Assembly (NCBI RefSeq): GCF_050436995.1
Contig: NC_134745.1
Span: forward strand, 9,796,001 to 9,860,000
From: Anticarsia gemmatalis
Taxonomy: Eukaryota; Arthropoda; Insecta; Lepidoptera; Erebidae
Reading direction: 5' to 3'
DNA: 64,000 nucleotides
Shown here: piece after piece, positions 38,948-51,000 of the stretch
How the letters are laid out: the number at the start of each line of letters is the position of its first letter
Position numbering within the stretch: position 1 is the first letter of the stretch
Made by a program: the position numbers and the translations under genes
The notes under the pieces: generated by a model
What the model saw: the letters and a program-made list of their open reading frames with translations, nothing else
Databases searched by the model: none
Told to the model about the DNA's origin: nothing

Positions 38948-39437
38948 TGATGTAACGAAACGGTGGCAAAAAGTTAGTTGTTTTTGTTTAAATATTTTGT
39001 TTGAAAAGCATAAAAATAGCTATGAATATTATTTTAATTTTAATCATTTCTAAATGTTGATCATTTGAGAATTTTTAAAATGTTTTGTTAAAAACTGTAT
39101 ACTGTAATAATACCGTGTACTGTAATAAATCAAATAAAATGATTTTAGTTAACAAAACTTGATAATTTGCTTAAATTACCCCCAAATTTCAATGTGTCCT
39201 AGGTACAACGTACTACTGGCCTAGGTACATAGGGTATGTTGTACCTTGGCCACATTTCCCTTTTTTTTTTAAATTTAAAACTATTATGTAAGTATTAAAT
39301 ATACATTTCTGATATTTTTTTGGTGAGTACCCAAATAATTGACATTTCAAAATATGCAAATATGATTTGTGTGCTGCACGTCAAATCACAATAAAAAATA
39401 TATTTCTAAAAAACCGGCCTAGGTACAACAGGTTCCC

Positions 39438-41055
39438 TTACATTTAATGACAGAGTGTGCATACTTCAACTAGAGGACTTTTAGTGGAAAAGCCACCATA
39501 GGCCATTCACGCATAATGATATGTTATTTTTATACATACTTCTGCCTAGTACAAATGGCTTATATTTTTATTGTTTAGGAATAGTTTTAAGTACACACAT
39601 AAAGACGGCAGTATCATGCATATAATTGTGGTAGGCAGAGACCAAAGAAAATTTAAAATGCAGAAAAATACCACAATATTTTGTGTACTGTAGTTAAATG
39701 CTTAATTTATTAATCGTTTGGGTTAAGGAAATACGTAGAATAGTGTACCTACATATGTACATACATATATTATGTACTTACCTGTTAGTATATCGTCCTT
39801 GCGTTGTCCGGGCACCTTCTTCCTCTATAAAACATTACGTAATTAGAATCGCGTCACAATTAAATATTAAACTGTGTAATTTTCTCAAATGTACTGGAGT
39901 AAAACGAATTAAATGTTCATAATTGATCGTGCTGGAGCCCTTAGTGACGTCATTAAGTCATTTAAGCCGCGTTAGATGGTAGCCCATGATTACGACGCCA
40001 GCGCCACCAAGCCGGCTTTATGATATGATATTAAGGAGATAACTAGCTGCTTTAACGCCATATTTTCCGCGAAAAAATAAGACAATTCGTTCTTGTTTTT
40101 GTCACCGTTTTTTATGAGTGGAAGTTTAGTTGGCAACGATATTGTGAGAATAGAGGGCAATACTAAGTGCTTCGAATGTAGGCATGAGTACTATAAATAA
40201 GAGATTACGAACTCGATACGGTGATAAATGGGCGAAAGAAATGTAATAGATGTATCGCAGTTTCTTATGTCTTCGAAGCATTTTTTACATTAAATGATTA
40301 AGCGACAAAATAGTATTTTAATGGCATAACTATCACTTATTTTCAATTAATAAAATCAAAACTGGCCTTAAACATGCGTGGTTAATTTTCTTCGGTATAT
40401 ACGAAACGTCAAACGTTGGCCATCTTTGAATGGGAACGAAGCAATTAAATAGCATTGTATAGCTTAAGTTTTATATACAAAATATGTTTAATTTAATTAA
40501 TATACATGAATAATAATATTATACTAATAAAATAATACAAAAAAATTACATTTAATAATTCTTGTTAACTAAATACTATAATCCTATCACGTGTTGAAAA
40601 ATAACAAGCATTGCGTACTTTACATACCATTATTCATTTCCACTCATGCATAATTTGACATTCCTCGACACTTGACCGGCGTTGACCTTTCTCAAGAACA
40701 TCACGCGACATTGTCTGCCTGAAATATGAAACAAATTAGCGAAGGCAGTAACAAGTTGGTAACCCATCGCGTGCAGCATTAAGTAACCCATTTTCCTTGT
40801 GACTTCTACAAGTTGGTATAAAGCTGATATATATTGTGTTTTTCCGACCGCTAATCGTCATGGAAATTAGGGCTTTAAGTAATGCAGATTTTGTTTTTAT
40901 TGCACTTTATTATGAGTAATTATGTTCGTTATATTTTTTTTGCCTTTTTATTCCCTTTCGTATGTTTGGATTTGTAAGTGAATGTTATTATATTATTTTT
41001 ATTTTGTTGTTGATGTCCAATCACAGTAATATTGTGGTTAATTCTATCTATCTAA
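39438..41055. other. Noncoding stretch
   Basis: A short GGTAGGCAGAGACCAAAG at about 39630-39647 matches the end of the decayed retrotransposon family found at 43808 and 54836. Otherwise no recognised gene or repeat. Confidence 0.4.
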
Positions 41056-41205
41056 TCAGCCCGTTTCACCCCACTGTTGATTATAGGCCTCCCCTTCAAT
41101 ACGCCACTTGATATGGTCCTGCGCTTGTCTCATCCAATGCAGCCCTACACATTGAACTATGTCGTCCGACCATCTAGTTGGGCTAGTAGTAGTTTGGGGC
41201 CTTCC
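41056..41205 (-). pseudogene. Non-LTR retrotransposon ORF, C-terminal fragment
   Basis: Read on the minus strand, 49 codons stay open to TGA at 41058-41056. They include TRWSDDIVQCVGLHWMRQAQ and end in AYNQQWGETG. The Arg-Trp-Ser/Thr-Asp-Asp ... Trp-Met-Arg-Gln-Ala-Gln-Asp pattern is typical of the C-terminal tail of RTE-like and related LINE polymerase proteins in Lepidoptera. Nothing upstream belonging to the reverse transcriptase is seen, so this is a truncated relic. The clade is not certain. Confidence 0.75.
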
Positions 41206-42784
41206 TCATGGTTACTTACGTTGATATAATTCCAATTATTTTTTGTATTATAAGACGTCTCATTACATAGGGCTGAGTATGGAAAATATAAGCAAAGGCT
41301 CGTAGCAACAATGTGTTGCTACGAAAGCATCGCGTAGCTTAAAAAGAAACGTTTATTTTCCAACTAAAACATACTCAATCACATATTTAAAATCTAGTTT
41401 TAAATCTACATTTTATAATAAATATTATGTTCATTCTATCTCAAACAAAATATATAATTCTTGTACTATTTTAGACAATAAACACAGACGAGTACACTCA
41501 CAAACAATCAGACTGGCGCAAAAAAATTCTATCAGCAATTCGTTTACTGGAAACTCTATTGTAAAATATAAAAATTGACCAAAAAGACACGCGGGATGCA
41601 GGACATGTGTACATTCACCACGGTTCGGAACAAAAACGGACAATCTGTTCGCCACTTAATTCCGATCACGTGTCGCGCTCGCAATGAGCTTGTAAACACA
41701 TCTATACGCATCAAACTACGGAATGACAATATTGTATGTACTGTTGTATGTACGTTGTTTGGGGAAAGCCGTGAATTGTAGGTTTTATGTAAGGAATGTT
41801 TTCTGTTTTGCATGTGAATTAAGTTTTGTAGGCTTTAATTAACTGCAGACAAAATTAATATATGGGTATTTTGTTTGCAAAATACTGTTATGAACTTACT
41901 GTGTACTATACTTTTCCTTAAAAATTGTTGTAGTTGCGAGCAAAGCTGAGAAGCCTAAACCTTACTGATGTCAGTGGTCGGCAATTTCCATCTCTGAGAA
42001 TATTTTTTAATACAAATGAAACATCAGAAAATTCTAAAAATAAGCACGAGCTGAATTAGGTAGAGTACAACTAGAACGGAAAAGTACTGAAAACTTAAGC
42101 TGCTCCAAGCAATTACTTACGAAATCGAATAAGTTAAACAATTGTGCTTTAATATAACAAACAAAATCTCGTGATAACAATACATAGTTACGCCCTGAAA
42201 CCCTTAGATTCTCCCAAATATTATCACTTCATTACAAGACGACGACATTCGATTACACGTTTACGTTATCGGCTTTCATCAGATTACAGAGCATCCCACA
42301 GCATATTAGATAAGTTTCCTCCTATATTAAACTGCCTAATAGTTTCTTACATCGACAGAAAACATATCACGATAATAACGTACTTTAGATTAATCTATCT
42401 ACTCCAAACATCGTGCAATCTTCTGATATCTTAGGAGCGTCTTAATAAAACGCCAAGGTGCCTGTTAATCTCCAACTGAAGGACCGATGACCGCTCTAAA
42501 AATACGATAAGAAAGCCATCGCAGAGCTGGTTATCGGCGCGGCAAACATAGGACCAACCGTTCATGAATAGTTAAAATGTGAACCTCTAAGGAAATGTCC
42601 ACACGTACATGAAGAACACACAGCAAATATCAACAGTGCGTACCGCGGGAAACTCAATATTCCAAATTCAGCAAAGCTAACAGCTACATAAAACATTGCG
42701 GATTCAGACGCCGATAGAGTTGTTGTTTAAATAAAAATCAGATTCACGGGATGTGCAAGCTCTTTAGATGTTCGTGTGAGCTTG
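41206..42784. other. Noncoding stretch with GTAGC inverted repeat
   Basis: Apart from the GTAGC hairpin at 41310-41332, no recognised repeat. Overlapping short frames on both strands at 41431-41813 have no domain. Confidence 0.4.
41310..41332. repeat. GTAGC-rich inverted repeat, locus 2
   Basis: CGTAGCAACA and TGTTGCTACG are perfect 10-bp arms around a 3-base loop; a further CGCGTAGC follows at about 41331-41338. It resembles loci 1 and 3 in composition. Confidence 0.7.
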
Positions 42785-42925
42785 GGCTTATTGTGATGGA
42801 GGCATGCGCGGTGCGAGGCCGGCAGCCGAGCGAGCCACAGTGGCACTCGGCGAGACGCGGCGACCGCGCGCGAATCCCGCCGCGCCGCCTCGCAGCGTGC
42901 CTACTTACGTAAGTCACGTGAAAAA
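42785..42925. promoter_or_regulatory. CpG-rich block (possible promoter region)
   Basis: About 110 bases dense in CG pairs (GCGGCGACCGCGCGCGAATC is an example) stand out from AT-rich surroundings. They are followed by TTACGTAA (42905-42912 region) and a CACGTG E-box near 42916. It lies directly upstream of the candidate first exon at 42957-43118. No repeat hallmark was seen. Confidence 0.4.
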
Positions 42926-42956
42926 TTCAAAATAACATAAACTTCATACACGACTC

Positions 42957-43118
42957 TATAAATTTTATAAAGTGATTTGAAATAAAGACTCAGGTTTATT
43001 TGATTGATAAAAACAGTATTGAGAGTGTAAGTGAGTGAACATATGATTGTGTTTGTTAGACATTTTCTGTGCTAATACGGACTGTATCGATGTTTGTATG
43101 CTACGAACGTGTTGTTTG
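42957..43118 (+). promoter_or_regulatory. Candidate core promoter and first exon downstream of the CpG block
   Basis: TATAAA occurs at 42957 and 42966. An initiator-like ACTCAGG (A at 42992) lies 26 bases past the second box. An ATG at 43090 opens Met-Phe-Val-Cys-Tyr-Glu-Arg-Val-Val and runs into a consensus donor GTAAGT at 43119. An upstream ATG (about 43041) has its own short frame. No second exon was recognised, so the coding reading is tentative. Confidence 0.3.
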
Positions 43119-45150
43119 GTAAGTACACATGTGACCTTACAGCTGTAATTTAAGAATTGTTTACTTTGTACACGTATTTACCGTATTCGTGTTCTACTTG
43201 TTTTTTCATGTTGTAGGCAAGTTACTACGTTAGGTTGAGGCATAATAAGTAGGTATATAATAGAAATGGTGAAAGACTACTATAACAAAAGTATTGTTTA
43301 ATTAAACGAAGTTTCATTGACACCACTTTAACAATTTAACTTCGTGTGTATTTATGTGATATTCTGATTTCAATATAAATTAGTTCGTTCTAAATTACTT
43401 GTAATATGATAAATGGTGTTTTCGCTCGATTACATTTGTTGTGCTCTAATTAAAACTAATTAAATGACGTATACATTTTGCAATATGTCATGTGAAGTTA
43501 ATGAGACCACCAATAAATTAGGTTTTCTAATAACATATCGGCTATATTAATGTTACTAAAACACTTCTGATTTGGTAAATAATATTAATTGAGAACCGAG
43601 TTTTCAATCATTAGATAATTTTGGCCAAGAGATACATATTATTATTATTATATTTTTAATAAAATTAATGATTACAAAAACTGTCAATAACTCCCAGAAT
43701 GTTAACTATACTCTTTTAATTTTTAAGTTTTTCTCAATAGAAAAAAATGGTCATAGTTACGGCAATCGTATTTAGTTCTTTATACAATATATAAACGTAA
43801 TAAATGCCTTGTTTCCATAGGGGTAGGCAGAGATCAAAGAATACCACTTGGTACGATTTTAACAAATTTTATATTGCCTCATTCACATCGACATTCAGTT
43901 TTCCAATCAAAACTGTTTTCTTTTTCAATTATAAAAGTCCTTAACATTTTAATTACTAAGCATTATTACAAGTACAAGAGACAAACAAATCAAGGGTGTA
44001 TTGTTTCAAACAAATTAAAATACAATCTCAACTTCAAGTGAGTTTACACGTAATTTCAAAGCATTAAATTTCAATATAGAACAATCCTGAACATAATAAC
44101 ATAGAAGTGGAGGACCTCTTCACTTACAAAGAACAAGTTGAGTGCTTCTCGATCTATCGTGTACAGCCTTCGTTGTTATTACACAATACTTGTTATGTTA
44201 CACCTAAATTACAATATTGAAATGGAGTCCAATGTATTAGATTTTTATCAGCTAGATACTTTTTGCTGGACAAGGTTTCCTAAACGAGGTAATGGCCATT
44301 TTTAAGAATAGAACTTTTAATTTTTTAAAAGCTGTATAAAGTAGACATTAGTGTATTTTCCTTCATGATTAAAGCAAGTGAGAATTGTTTCTAAAGCATA
44401 TAATAATATAGCTTCTTCAAGGGTTTGGATTATTTTCTCTATAAATAGTAGTTGCCTCTGGTATAAATTCTTAGCAGTCGGAAGCGAGTACTTATCAATC
44501 GGCTATCGCTGGTTTACCAAAGGTATTACTAATGGTTATACAATCCACCAAAGGAACACCGAAACGTTTGAAAAAGGAGCGCAACTTACAGAGAAACGAC
44601 TTAATTAGTTGTTTAAACTCGATAATTTACGTAAATACTGGTTTTCTAGAAGCCCCTGAAACGTATTTCTTTGATTAAAACGCTTTGAATAAAAATGTTC
44701 GTAATTTACTTCCATTACTTCGAGGAAATGTTTCATTTTGATTGGTTTGATTGTAGGAAATTTACTTTTTATTAAAAACCAGGTCGAAAGCTATCGTATT
44801 GAGAGCGCGTAAATTGGACTTTATGCCGTGCGTTGGGGACAAAATTGTTTATGTTTATTTTTTTGTGTTTGTTTCGTGCGATATTGTGTTTCTGGATCAA
44901 TTATAAAACGATTTCATTTTGAGGTGTCTTGTTGTCAAATATAAGACAAAAATGTTCTTATTTATTCGACCTATAATTATCACATTTTCTTAATTAGGAA
45001 CATAGCAATAAACACCTATTACCTACGTTAAATCAACTTATTAATAATATTCTGCTACCAATATGTATAATTTATTTAACAATAACAGCAAATCATGTCT
45101 CTGCAGCTCTCTATTGTGGAGTTTATGACATTTGTATAGGACGTCCCGTC
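43119..45150. other. Noncoding AT-rich stretch with retrotransposon relics
   Basis: It contains a relic at 43808-43902 (separate entry) and a short TTGCTGGACAAGGTTTCCTA at about 44268-44287 of the same family as 30778-30838. No cellular gene recognised. Confidence 0.4.
43808..43902 (-). pseudogene. Retrotransposon ORF end, decayed copy
   Basis: On the minus strand 43855-43808 reads RTKWYSLISAYPYGNK. This fits the C-terminus of the same repeat protein as 54836-54991, where Arg-Ser-Leu-Val ... Pro-Tyr-Ala-Lys occupies the equivalent place. Upstream the frame is shifted. Confidence 0.5.
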
Positions 45151-45206
45151 GTAGCATAATCGTAGCTAACCCGTAGCGCTACGATATTGCCTACGATAAC
45201 GTAGGT
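45145..45206. repeat. GTAGC-rich repeat, locus 3
   Basis: GTAGC or its complement recurs at about 45151, 45162, 45173 and 45178, including the perfect 12-bp palindrome CGTAGCGCTACG at 45172-45183; CTACG follows twice more. It resembles loci 1 and 2. Confidence 0.55.
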
Positions 45207-45975
45207 ATTTGTGTCACTCACGTGCGTTTATGAAATCTTCTGATATTGAATTTAGTCGATATTGGATATAAATTGATTAGTGCTTTAATCTAGGGTATTT
45301 ACTAGGTTTTGCATATGTCATACCTATGATACACGTACATATGTATAATATTATTATATATATGTATTATATTTAATTTGCCGGGGTGGGATAGTACCTA
45401 GTTGCTAATTTGTCCTCATAAGTGTATATTTAGAATTATATAAGTATGTTTATCAGTTATTTGGTTACCATAGTACAAGCTCTGCTTAGTTTAAGTTATC
45501 CAATATATTTGTATATAATAAGTTGTCCAATGATATTTGTTTATTTTATTTTTATTTATGTATACATGACGTGTGTATTTAAGTGTGTTTGTTACTTTTT
45601 CGAAAAAACGACTTAATGAAATTTGATAGATATAACGACAATTTATAACCTAGATTACAAAATATTCTTCTACGTGAAACTTTTTCACGCGGACAAAGTC
45701 GGGAACGGAAGCTAGTTGCATATAATTTGGTTATTTCATTACGTTTAATGTAACCGCGGAATAAAGGAATAACATGTGATGAACGTGAAACATTCGCTTA
45801 ATTTCAACATGATGTGGTCGTACAATAATACTACTGTATTTACACTGTCTTTTAATTAAAAGAATTGCCGTTGCGCGGTGTTGGAAACTGTTAGTAGGTA
45901 TGTTGTCAATTTGGAAAGTATAGCAATTTTTTTTAGTAGATCGTTGTTGATTTGCCAAAAATCAGACCTATTTTA
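45207..45975. other. Noncoding AT-rich stretch
   Basis: TTTTTCACGCGGACAAAGTC...GGAAGCTAGT at 45681-45716 resembles the 3' end of a second lepidopteran Helitron-like family (CGCGGACGAAGTCGCGGG followed by GCTAGT). The body upstream is not recognisable. Nothing else is seen. Confidence 0.4.
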
Positions 45976-46243
45976 TCTATACTAATGTTATGAAGCTGAA
46001 GAGTTTGTTTTTTGTTTGAACGCGCTTATCTCAGGAACTACTGCTCCGATTCGAAAAATTATTTCAGTGTTAGATAGCCCATTTATCGGTTATGCCTATT
46101 TATTACCATATAGACAGGAAGGCTATAGGCTATATATCATTACTGTGCGACCAATAGGAGCAGAGTACTAGTAAAAATGTTACAAAAAGGGGTAAGATTC
46201 AGACCCATTCTCTCTCGCAAGCGAAGTTGCGCGGTTCAGCTAG
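45976..46243 (+). mobile_element. Nonautonomous Helitron (Lep1-like), copy 3
   Basis: It runs from TCTATACTAATG to GGTTCAGCTAG between A and T flanks. The 3' hairpin CGCAA-GCGAAG-TTGCG is intact. A short internal duplication-like insertion (TTTATCGGTTATGCCTATTT) makes it slightly longer than its relatives. Confidence 0.9.
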
Positions 46244-46963
46244 TACATTTTATATTATCGTAAATTCGACCACTTAGACAGTTTATTGACCAAATCTACA
46301 GGAAATAAACGAAAAGTATGTAAGTATTTTAAATTATATTTCAATGAAACCACAGTTTTTGGAAAATAAGAAAATGCTTTTTTATGCAATATTGACCATT
46401 ACTACGAATTTTAATTTCATACTACTCGAACGAGGCGTGAACAGCCTTTAAAAATATAAAATATATTTTAATTAAAAGAAAATCATTCCTTCCATTTCAT
46501 CATTCCAAAAAATACAAATGACGAATAAAATGCACAAAATACTACAAAATAATAAGGAGTTATATTTACTCGTATGTATGTTACATTCTCTTAACAAAAT
46601 ATCTACACTTGAAGTTATCATATGGCATAATACAACTCTAAGACAAACAAAAACTTTCCTTTTTACAATATTAGTATAATAATACAAGTTCGCTATCGAG
46701 ATATTTGCTTTGTATACACGTAGTAGGTATCCTTGAGCCGAGTTTGTAAGCTGAAACATGTTAATGTTAGAACTTGTATTCAACGTTTAAGTCAGATTAT
46801 GTTTCGTCGATGTTGTGTTTTGTTAGACCGCTATTATTAGTTCAAAGATTATAGATGTCTGTGATATCCCTTAAAAGTATCATATATTGCTTTAACGGTT
46901 ATGGAAAAGATCGTAAAGAAACTGTGCATGTGTAAAAAAAACTAAAAATACATTTTTGAGGGC
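46244..46963. other. Noncoding AT-rich stretch
   Basis: No recognised repeat or gene; the frame at 46472-46783 has no motif. Confidence 0.4.
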
Positions 46964-47056
46964 ATGCTAAGTCCCCAACCCGCACTTGATCAGCGTGGTG
47001 GACTCGAGGCCTAGCCCCTCTTTAGTTCAAAAGGAAACCCTTGCTTGCAGTGGAGT
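46964..47056 (+). mobile_element. Retrotransposon-derived repeat fragment
   Basis: AGTCCCCAACCCGCACTTGA, AGCGTGGTGGACTCGAGGCC and GGAAACCCTTGC are hallmarks of a tail sequence common in moth genomes. The opposite-strand fragment at 30778-30838 is from the same family. Only about 90 bases remain. Confidence 0.55.
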
Positions 47057-47169
47057 GGAGTGAGTTAAAAAGTGAATTATCTAATGGTGGAGGTGGTCAC
47101 TCTGCGTCTAAAGTTAAACAATTTATGTTTGCATAAATATAGTAAAGACAAATAAAATTTATTTGATCT

Positions 47170-47316
47170 CTAGCTGACCCGCGCAACTTCGCTTGCGTCA
47201 CATAAGAGAGAATGGGTCAAATTTTTCCCCGTTTTTGTAACATTTTTTACTGGTACTCTGCTCCTACTGGTCGTAGCGTGATGATATATAGCCTATAACC
47301 TTCCTCGATAAATGGG
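47170..47316 (-). mobile_element. Nonautonomous Helitron (Lep1-like), copy 4, 5'-truncated
   Basis: On the plus strand it begins CTAGCTGACCCGCGCAACTT, the 3' terminus, and stops abruptly after CCTCGATAAATGGG. About 100 bases of the 5' part, including the TC end, are missing. The base before CTAG is T rather than the expected A. Confidence 0.82.
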
Positions 47317-47782
47317 TATTCTTGATTAAATTGATTAAAAATATAAATTCCATTTCACAGTACGGATTATGTCCATTTCAAGTTCTACGAAATTTTACCA
47401 AATTACAAATATCGCTTAAAATCCGTTCCAACTTACGTTAATACAGAACGAAATAGGCCAAAAACGAACAAGAATTTTAATTACAAGTCTCAAAGAGCGT
47501 AAAACCTTCCCGGCATTTTTTCTGTCTTGCATATGGAAAATACCCTTTTTATATTTTTTTAGGTACCGAAATGGAACTCAACATATTTGCTGTCATATAC
47601 CTTTCGGATTGAAAATAAAAGGCTTACGGTATTTTCTTTTCAATGCTCATGAAGATATCACTTCATTTCGAATTACAATTTTAACTGTCCTAATGTGCCG
47701 AATATTTAATATAGGCGATTTACAACCAAGAAAATTATAATAGAAAATTAATCATAGCTATTCATTTTGCTAGTGGGATAAA
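47317..47782. other. Noncoding AT-rich stretch between two Helitrons
   Basis: No recognised gene or repeat. Confidence 0.45.
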
Positions 47783-48033
47783 TCTATACTGATATTATAA
47801 AGCTGAAGAGTTTGTTTGTTTGTTTGTATGAACGCGCTAATCGCAGGAACTACTGGTCCGATTTGAAAAATTATTTCAGTGTTAGATAGCCTATTTATCG
47901 AGGAAGGCTATAGGCTCAATAATATCACGCTACGATCATTAGGAGCGGAGTAGCAACGAAAAATGTTACGAAAACGGGGAAAAATTGACCCATTCTCTTC
48001 AGTGACGCAAGCGAAGTTGCGCGGGTCAGCTAG
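47783..48033 (+). mobile_element. Nonautonomous Helitron (Lep1-like), copy 5
   Basis: It runs from TCTATACTGATATTATAAAG to GGGTCAGCTAG, between A and T. The 3' hairpin GACGCAAGCGAAGTTGCG is intact. A run of three GTTT units follows the 5' end. Confidence 0.92.
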
Positions 48034-51000
48034 TAATGTATATTGATAGAACTTATTTTAATAAATCCTTATGAGCGTTACATACTCGAACGAACTTGTC
48101 TTGAAACGAAATCAAATACACTTCATAAAAGGTGACACGACACTATAAAGCTGGCAATCGCGCTATTGTACTCCGTATTATTCTGGCACAAAGTTATACA
48201 GCAAACATCAAATTTCCGAACAACAGACGTCTAAATTCAAATTCCGATGGCTTTACAGGAAATTTCCCGTGTCTGTTACCTTTAAATCGGCAGTCTAGTC
48301 CCACCTGTCACACGCAAGAGTTATGGCGTGGCGTGGATACATCGAGTGCCAAGCATTCGCCCCTGACACTTGACTAAGTACCTCTGTTCACCACAGTGCG
48401 TGCTCACTCGGTTACTTATTTAGTTTGTCTCACCATTGTACATTAGTACTGTTGTAAATTGGGTACATTATAAAAAAAAAATTTTGGGTCAATAACGTTT
48501 TAATGATGCAATGCAGTCTTGTACAATGACTTTAAGTCGTTGTGTTGGTAGGATTCAATCAGTTACATTAGTAATTATACAGCAGATGTTGGTAAATAGT
48601 GTAAGGTTTTCAAAGTGTAGGAATAGCGAAGACTAGAGAGACTTAGCGTTTTTGTAGTTAGTTTTGTATACAAACCATACAATTTGAAATTTAATCGAAA
48701 TCGCGATAGTACAGTAATTTCATGTTAAAACGCACACTGGGAGCACTGGACTAGCAAATAAAAGTCCTGTTATTTTTTATTCTGCTATATGAGCCGTGTC
48801 AAATTCGAAACGTAACATGTAAGGTGAACGACGAGCTAAATAGGTCAGACGACACATTGCAAGGGTGGTAATGCACCATTTCCTAGTCGAGGCCAGCACT
48901 TTCATTTTTTGTATGCAAGCGAGAGTGCCAAAAGTTTTGCGCACTGCGTCTCCCTCCACTTCTTCAACTGAATATGTATGACACAGACTTGCCAATTCAA
49001 ATTTGGTTACTTTATTCACCACGTTGCAGTCTTATTGGAATTTTAAGGGTGATAATCTCCATTTTGTTATTTAAAACATCTTGGGCCGGAGCATTCTCAC
49101 GGTGACGCTTCGTGATGAAATGGAAACGGGGATTTATATCGCACTTAAAACGGCATTTTGTTTACCATACAGAAAAAGTAGGCAGCTTTAATTGGCACAT
49201 TTACAAAAAACAAATATAAAATTATAAATCTAAAACGAACAATCACGCAATACTGCGTGAGTAGATAAAAAATGTAAGTTCTGGTAAATAATTATAAATA
49301 ATGAACTTTCAACCAGTCGTTTCGTTGAAATATGAAACCAACTCTACAATATTCAAGGTTAAGAGTGCTTTAGTATCTGATGTTAGAGGGAGAGAGCAAT
49401 ACTGCACTGTGATGTAACTGTAATACGTTAAAGTAGTTCACGGACATACCGCATTCCGTCCGAAAAGTTTGAATAGTTTCGTCCAACAATATATTTTATC
49501 ACCGACGTTATTATTTTCCTCAATTTGTTTCAAGGCTTCGAGTATTTTGTGTTTTTGAAATTTCACTACGTTTTAGAGCTATTATGAAGGTTTACGCGTA
49601 GAATCACGAAGTCTTCAATTATTTTATATTAACTTGGTGTTTTGAGTGAAATCTAAGACCTAAAGAACCGAATATTTCGAAATGTTTTAGTATGAAACCG
49701 AATGTAATTAATTTTCTTGAAGTTTAAATTGAATACCACTGTAGTATTGTAATAAAATAACACTTGTAGTGACTTGGAAGCCTTAAATGAAACTAGTTTA
49801 CATCGCAATAAGCTTGTTAATTAAGATAATTACTAATCTAACATTCCTTTTAGAAGTGACAAACGAAACAACACGACATACTATTTTAAATCTCATTAAA
49901 ATTCGAGGGTGTTAATACGAAATATCTTGTTTTTTGTATCACAATACGGAGTCGGTCCCTTGTATCCTCATATTTTAATTACAAACCGACCAGAGCTTTT
50001 CAAGAAGACCTTTGCACGTAATTAATTTGTAAATAAATGATCGCTTGCCGACGCGGAACGAAGTACATTTATTACAAACTATTAAAACATTAATGAGAAG
50101 TCTGTTGCAAACACCAACTATCAATGTTAAGAGTAATTTCACGTTGTGAGTGTTATGAAACTGCCGTAAAGATGTTTATTTGTTCCGGTACAATTCGAAC
50201 ACCATTAAGATGGAAACTTGGATATGCTTCGTCCAATGAATTGCAATTTAACGAATGTAATCGTAATTCACAACAACGACTTTTTACGTGACCTTTAAAG
50301 CGCGTTGACTCAACTTCCGCTTATCTGTGGATTGACCATGCTAAGGCTGATTTTCCCGCAGGACTTAGACACAAATTAAAGACTACTGGTAGAACGGGGC
50401 TACTTTTGAAGATAGGGGTTACTTCAAATGGAAAGAAAAGTACATGTTTAAGGACAATTACACTATTTGTAAAGCTACAATTTTCTTCTATCTTGCTGAA
50501 CTCGTTACTAGCTTTTTGTGGGAGCTATTTAGTTATTTCTATAATCAAATTATCCCCAATTTTCCTATACTTATCCCAATCTAAATATTAAAAATGTAGA
50601 CAGTGTCTTAGACATCTTGAAATGAAACACAAACATTTTTCCTTGCACTCGCGTCTTCTAAACTTGCAATACTAATATAAAGCTACATGCACATTCTCAT
50701 TATGCGTATCCTAAGTACTTTTAACATTCTGCCGATAACAATTACAGCACACGAACGCCTGGGAGATACTCTAACATATTGTTTGGTTCCCCTCTCGACG
50801 TGAGCTGAATACGCAAAACACGACTTTTGTCTCAATTTTCCTTACAATTAGTTGGCACAATCAAATTGCCGTATTGATAGTTCAGTTGGAAAAGTCAGTA
50901 TTAAAGAAACTCGGAATTTCGATTTCTACAGTCAGTAACCATCGAGTATGGACCATTTGTCGTTTAAAAATGTATTTAAAAATACCGTCTACGGTACCCG

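Larger units (their letters stand above)
38112..39437. mobile_element. Unfamiliar 1.3-kb element with 17-bp inverted ends and repeated GTACCTTGGCC motif
   Basis: The ends GGGAACCTGTTGTACCT (38112-38128) and its exact reverse complement (39421-39437) bound 1326 bp. About nine copies of a motif close to TGTACCTTGGCCACTGG lie near the ends and in the interior, in both orientations: about 38122, 38139, 38482, 38507, 38526 (reverse), 39198 (reverse), 39215 (reverse), 39239 and 39415 (reverse). It holds no transposase frame; the 70-residue frame at 38841-39053 is not recognisable. This fits a nonautonomous DNA transposon with many transposase-binding sites. I could not fix a target duplication or a superfamily. 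Confidence 0.6.

Noticed and set aside
46660..46690. AATATTAGTATAAT resembling a Helitron 5' end
   Set aside because: Only about 14 bases match, with no body or 3' end.
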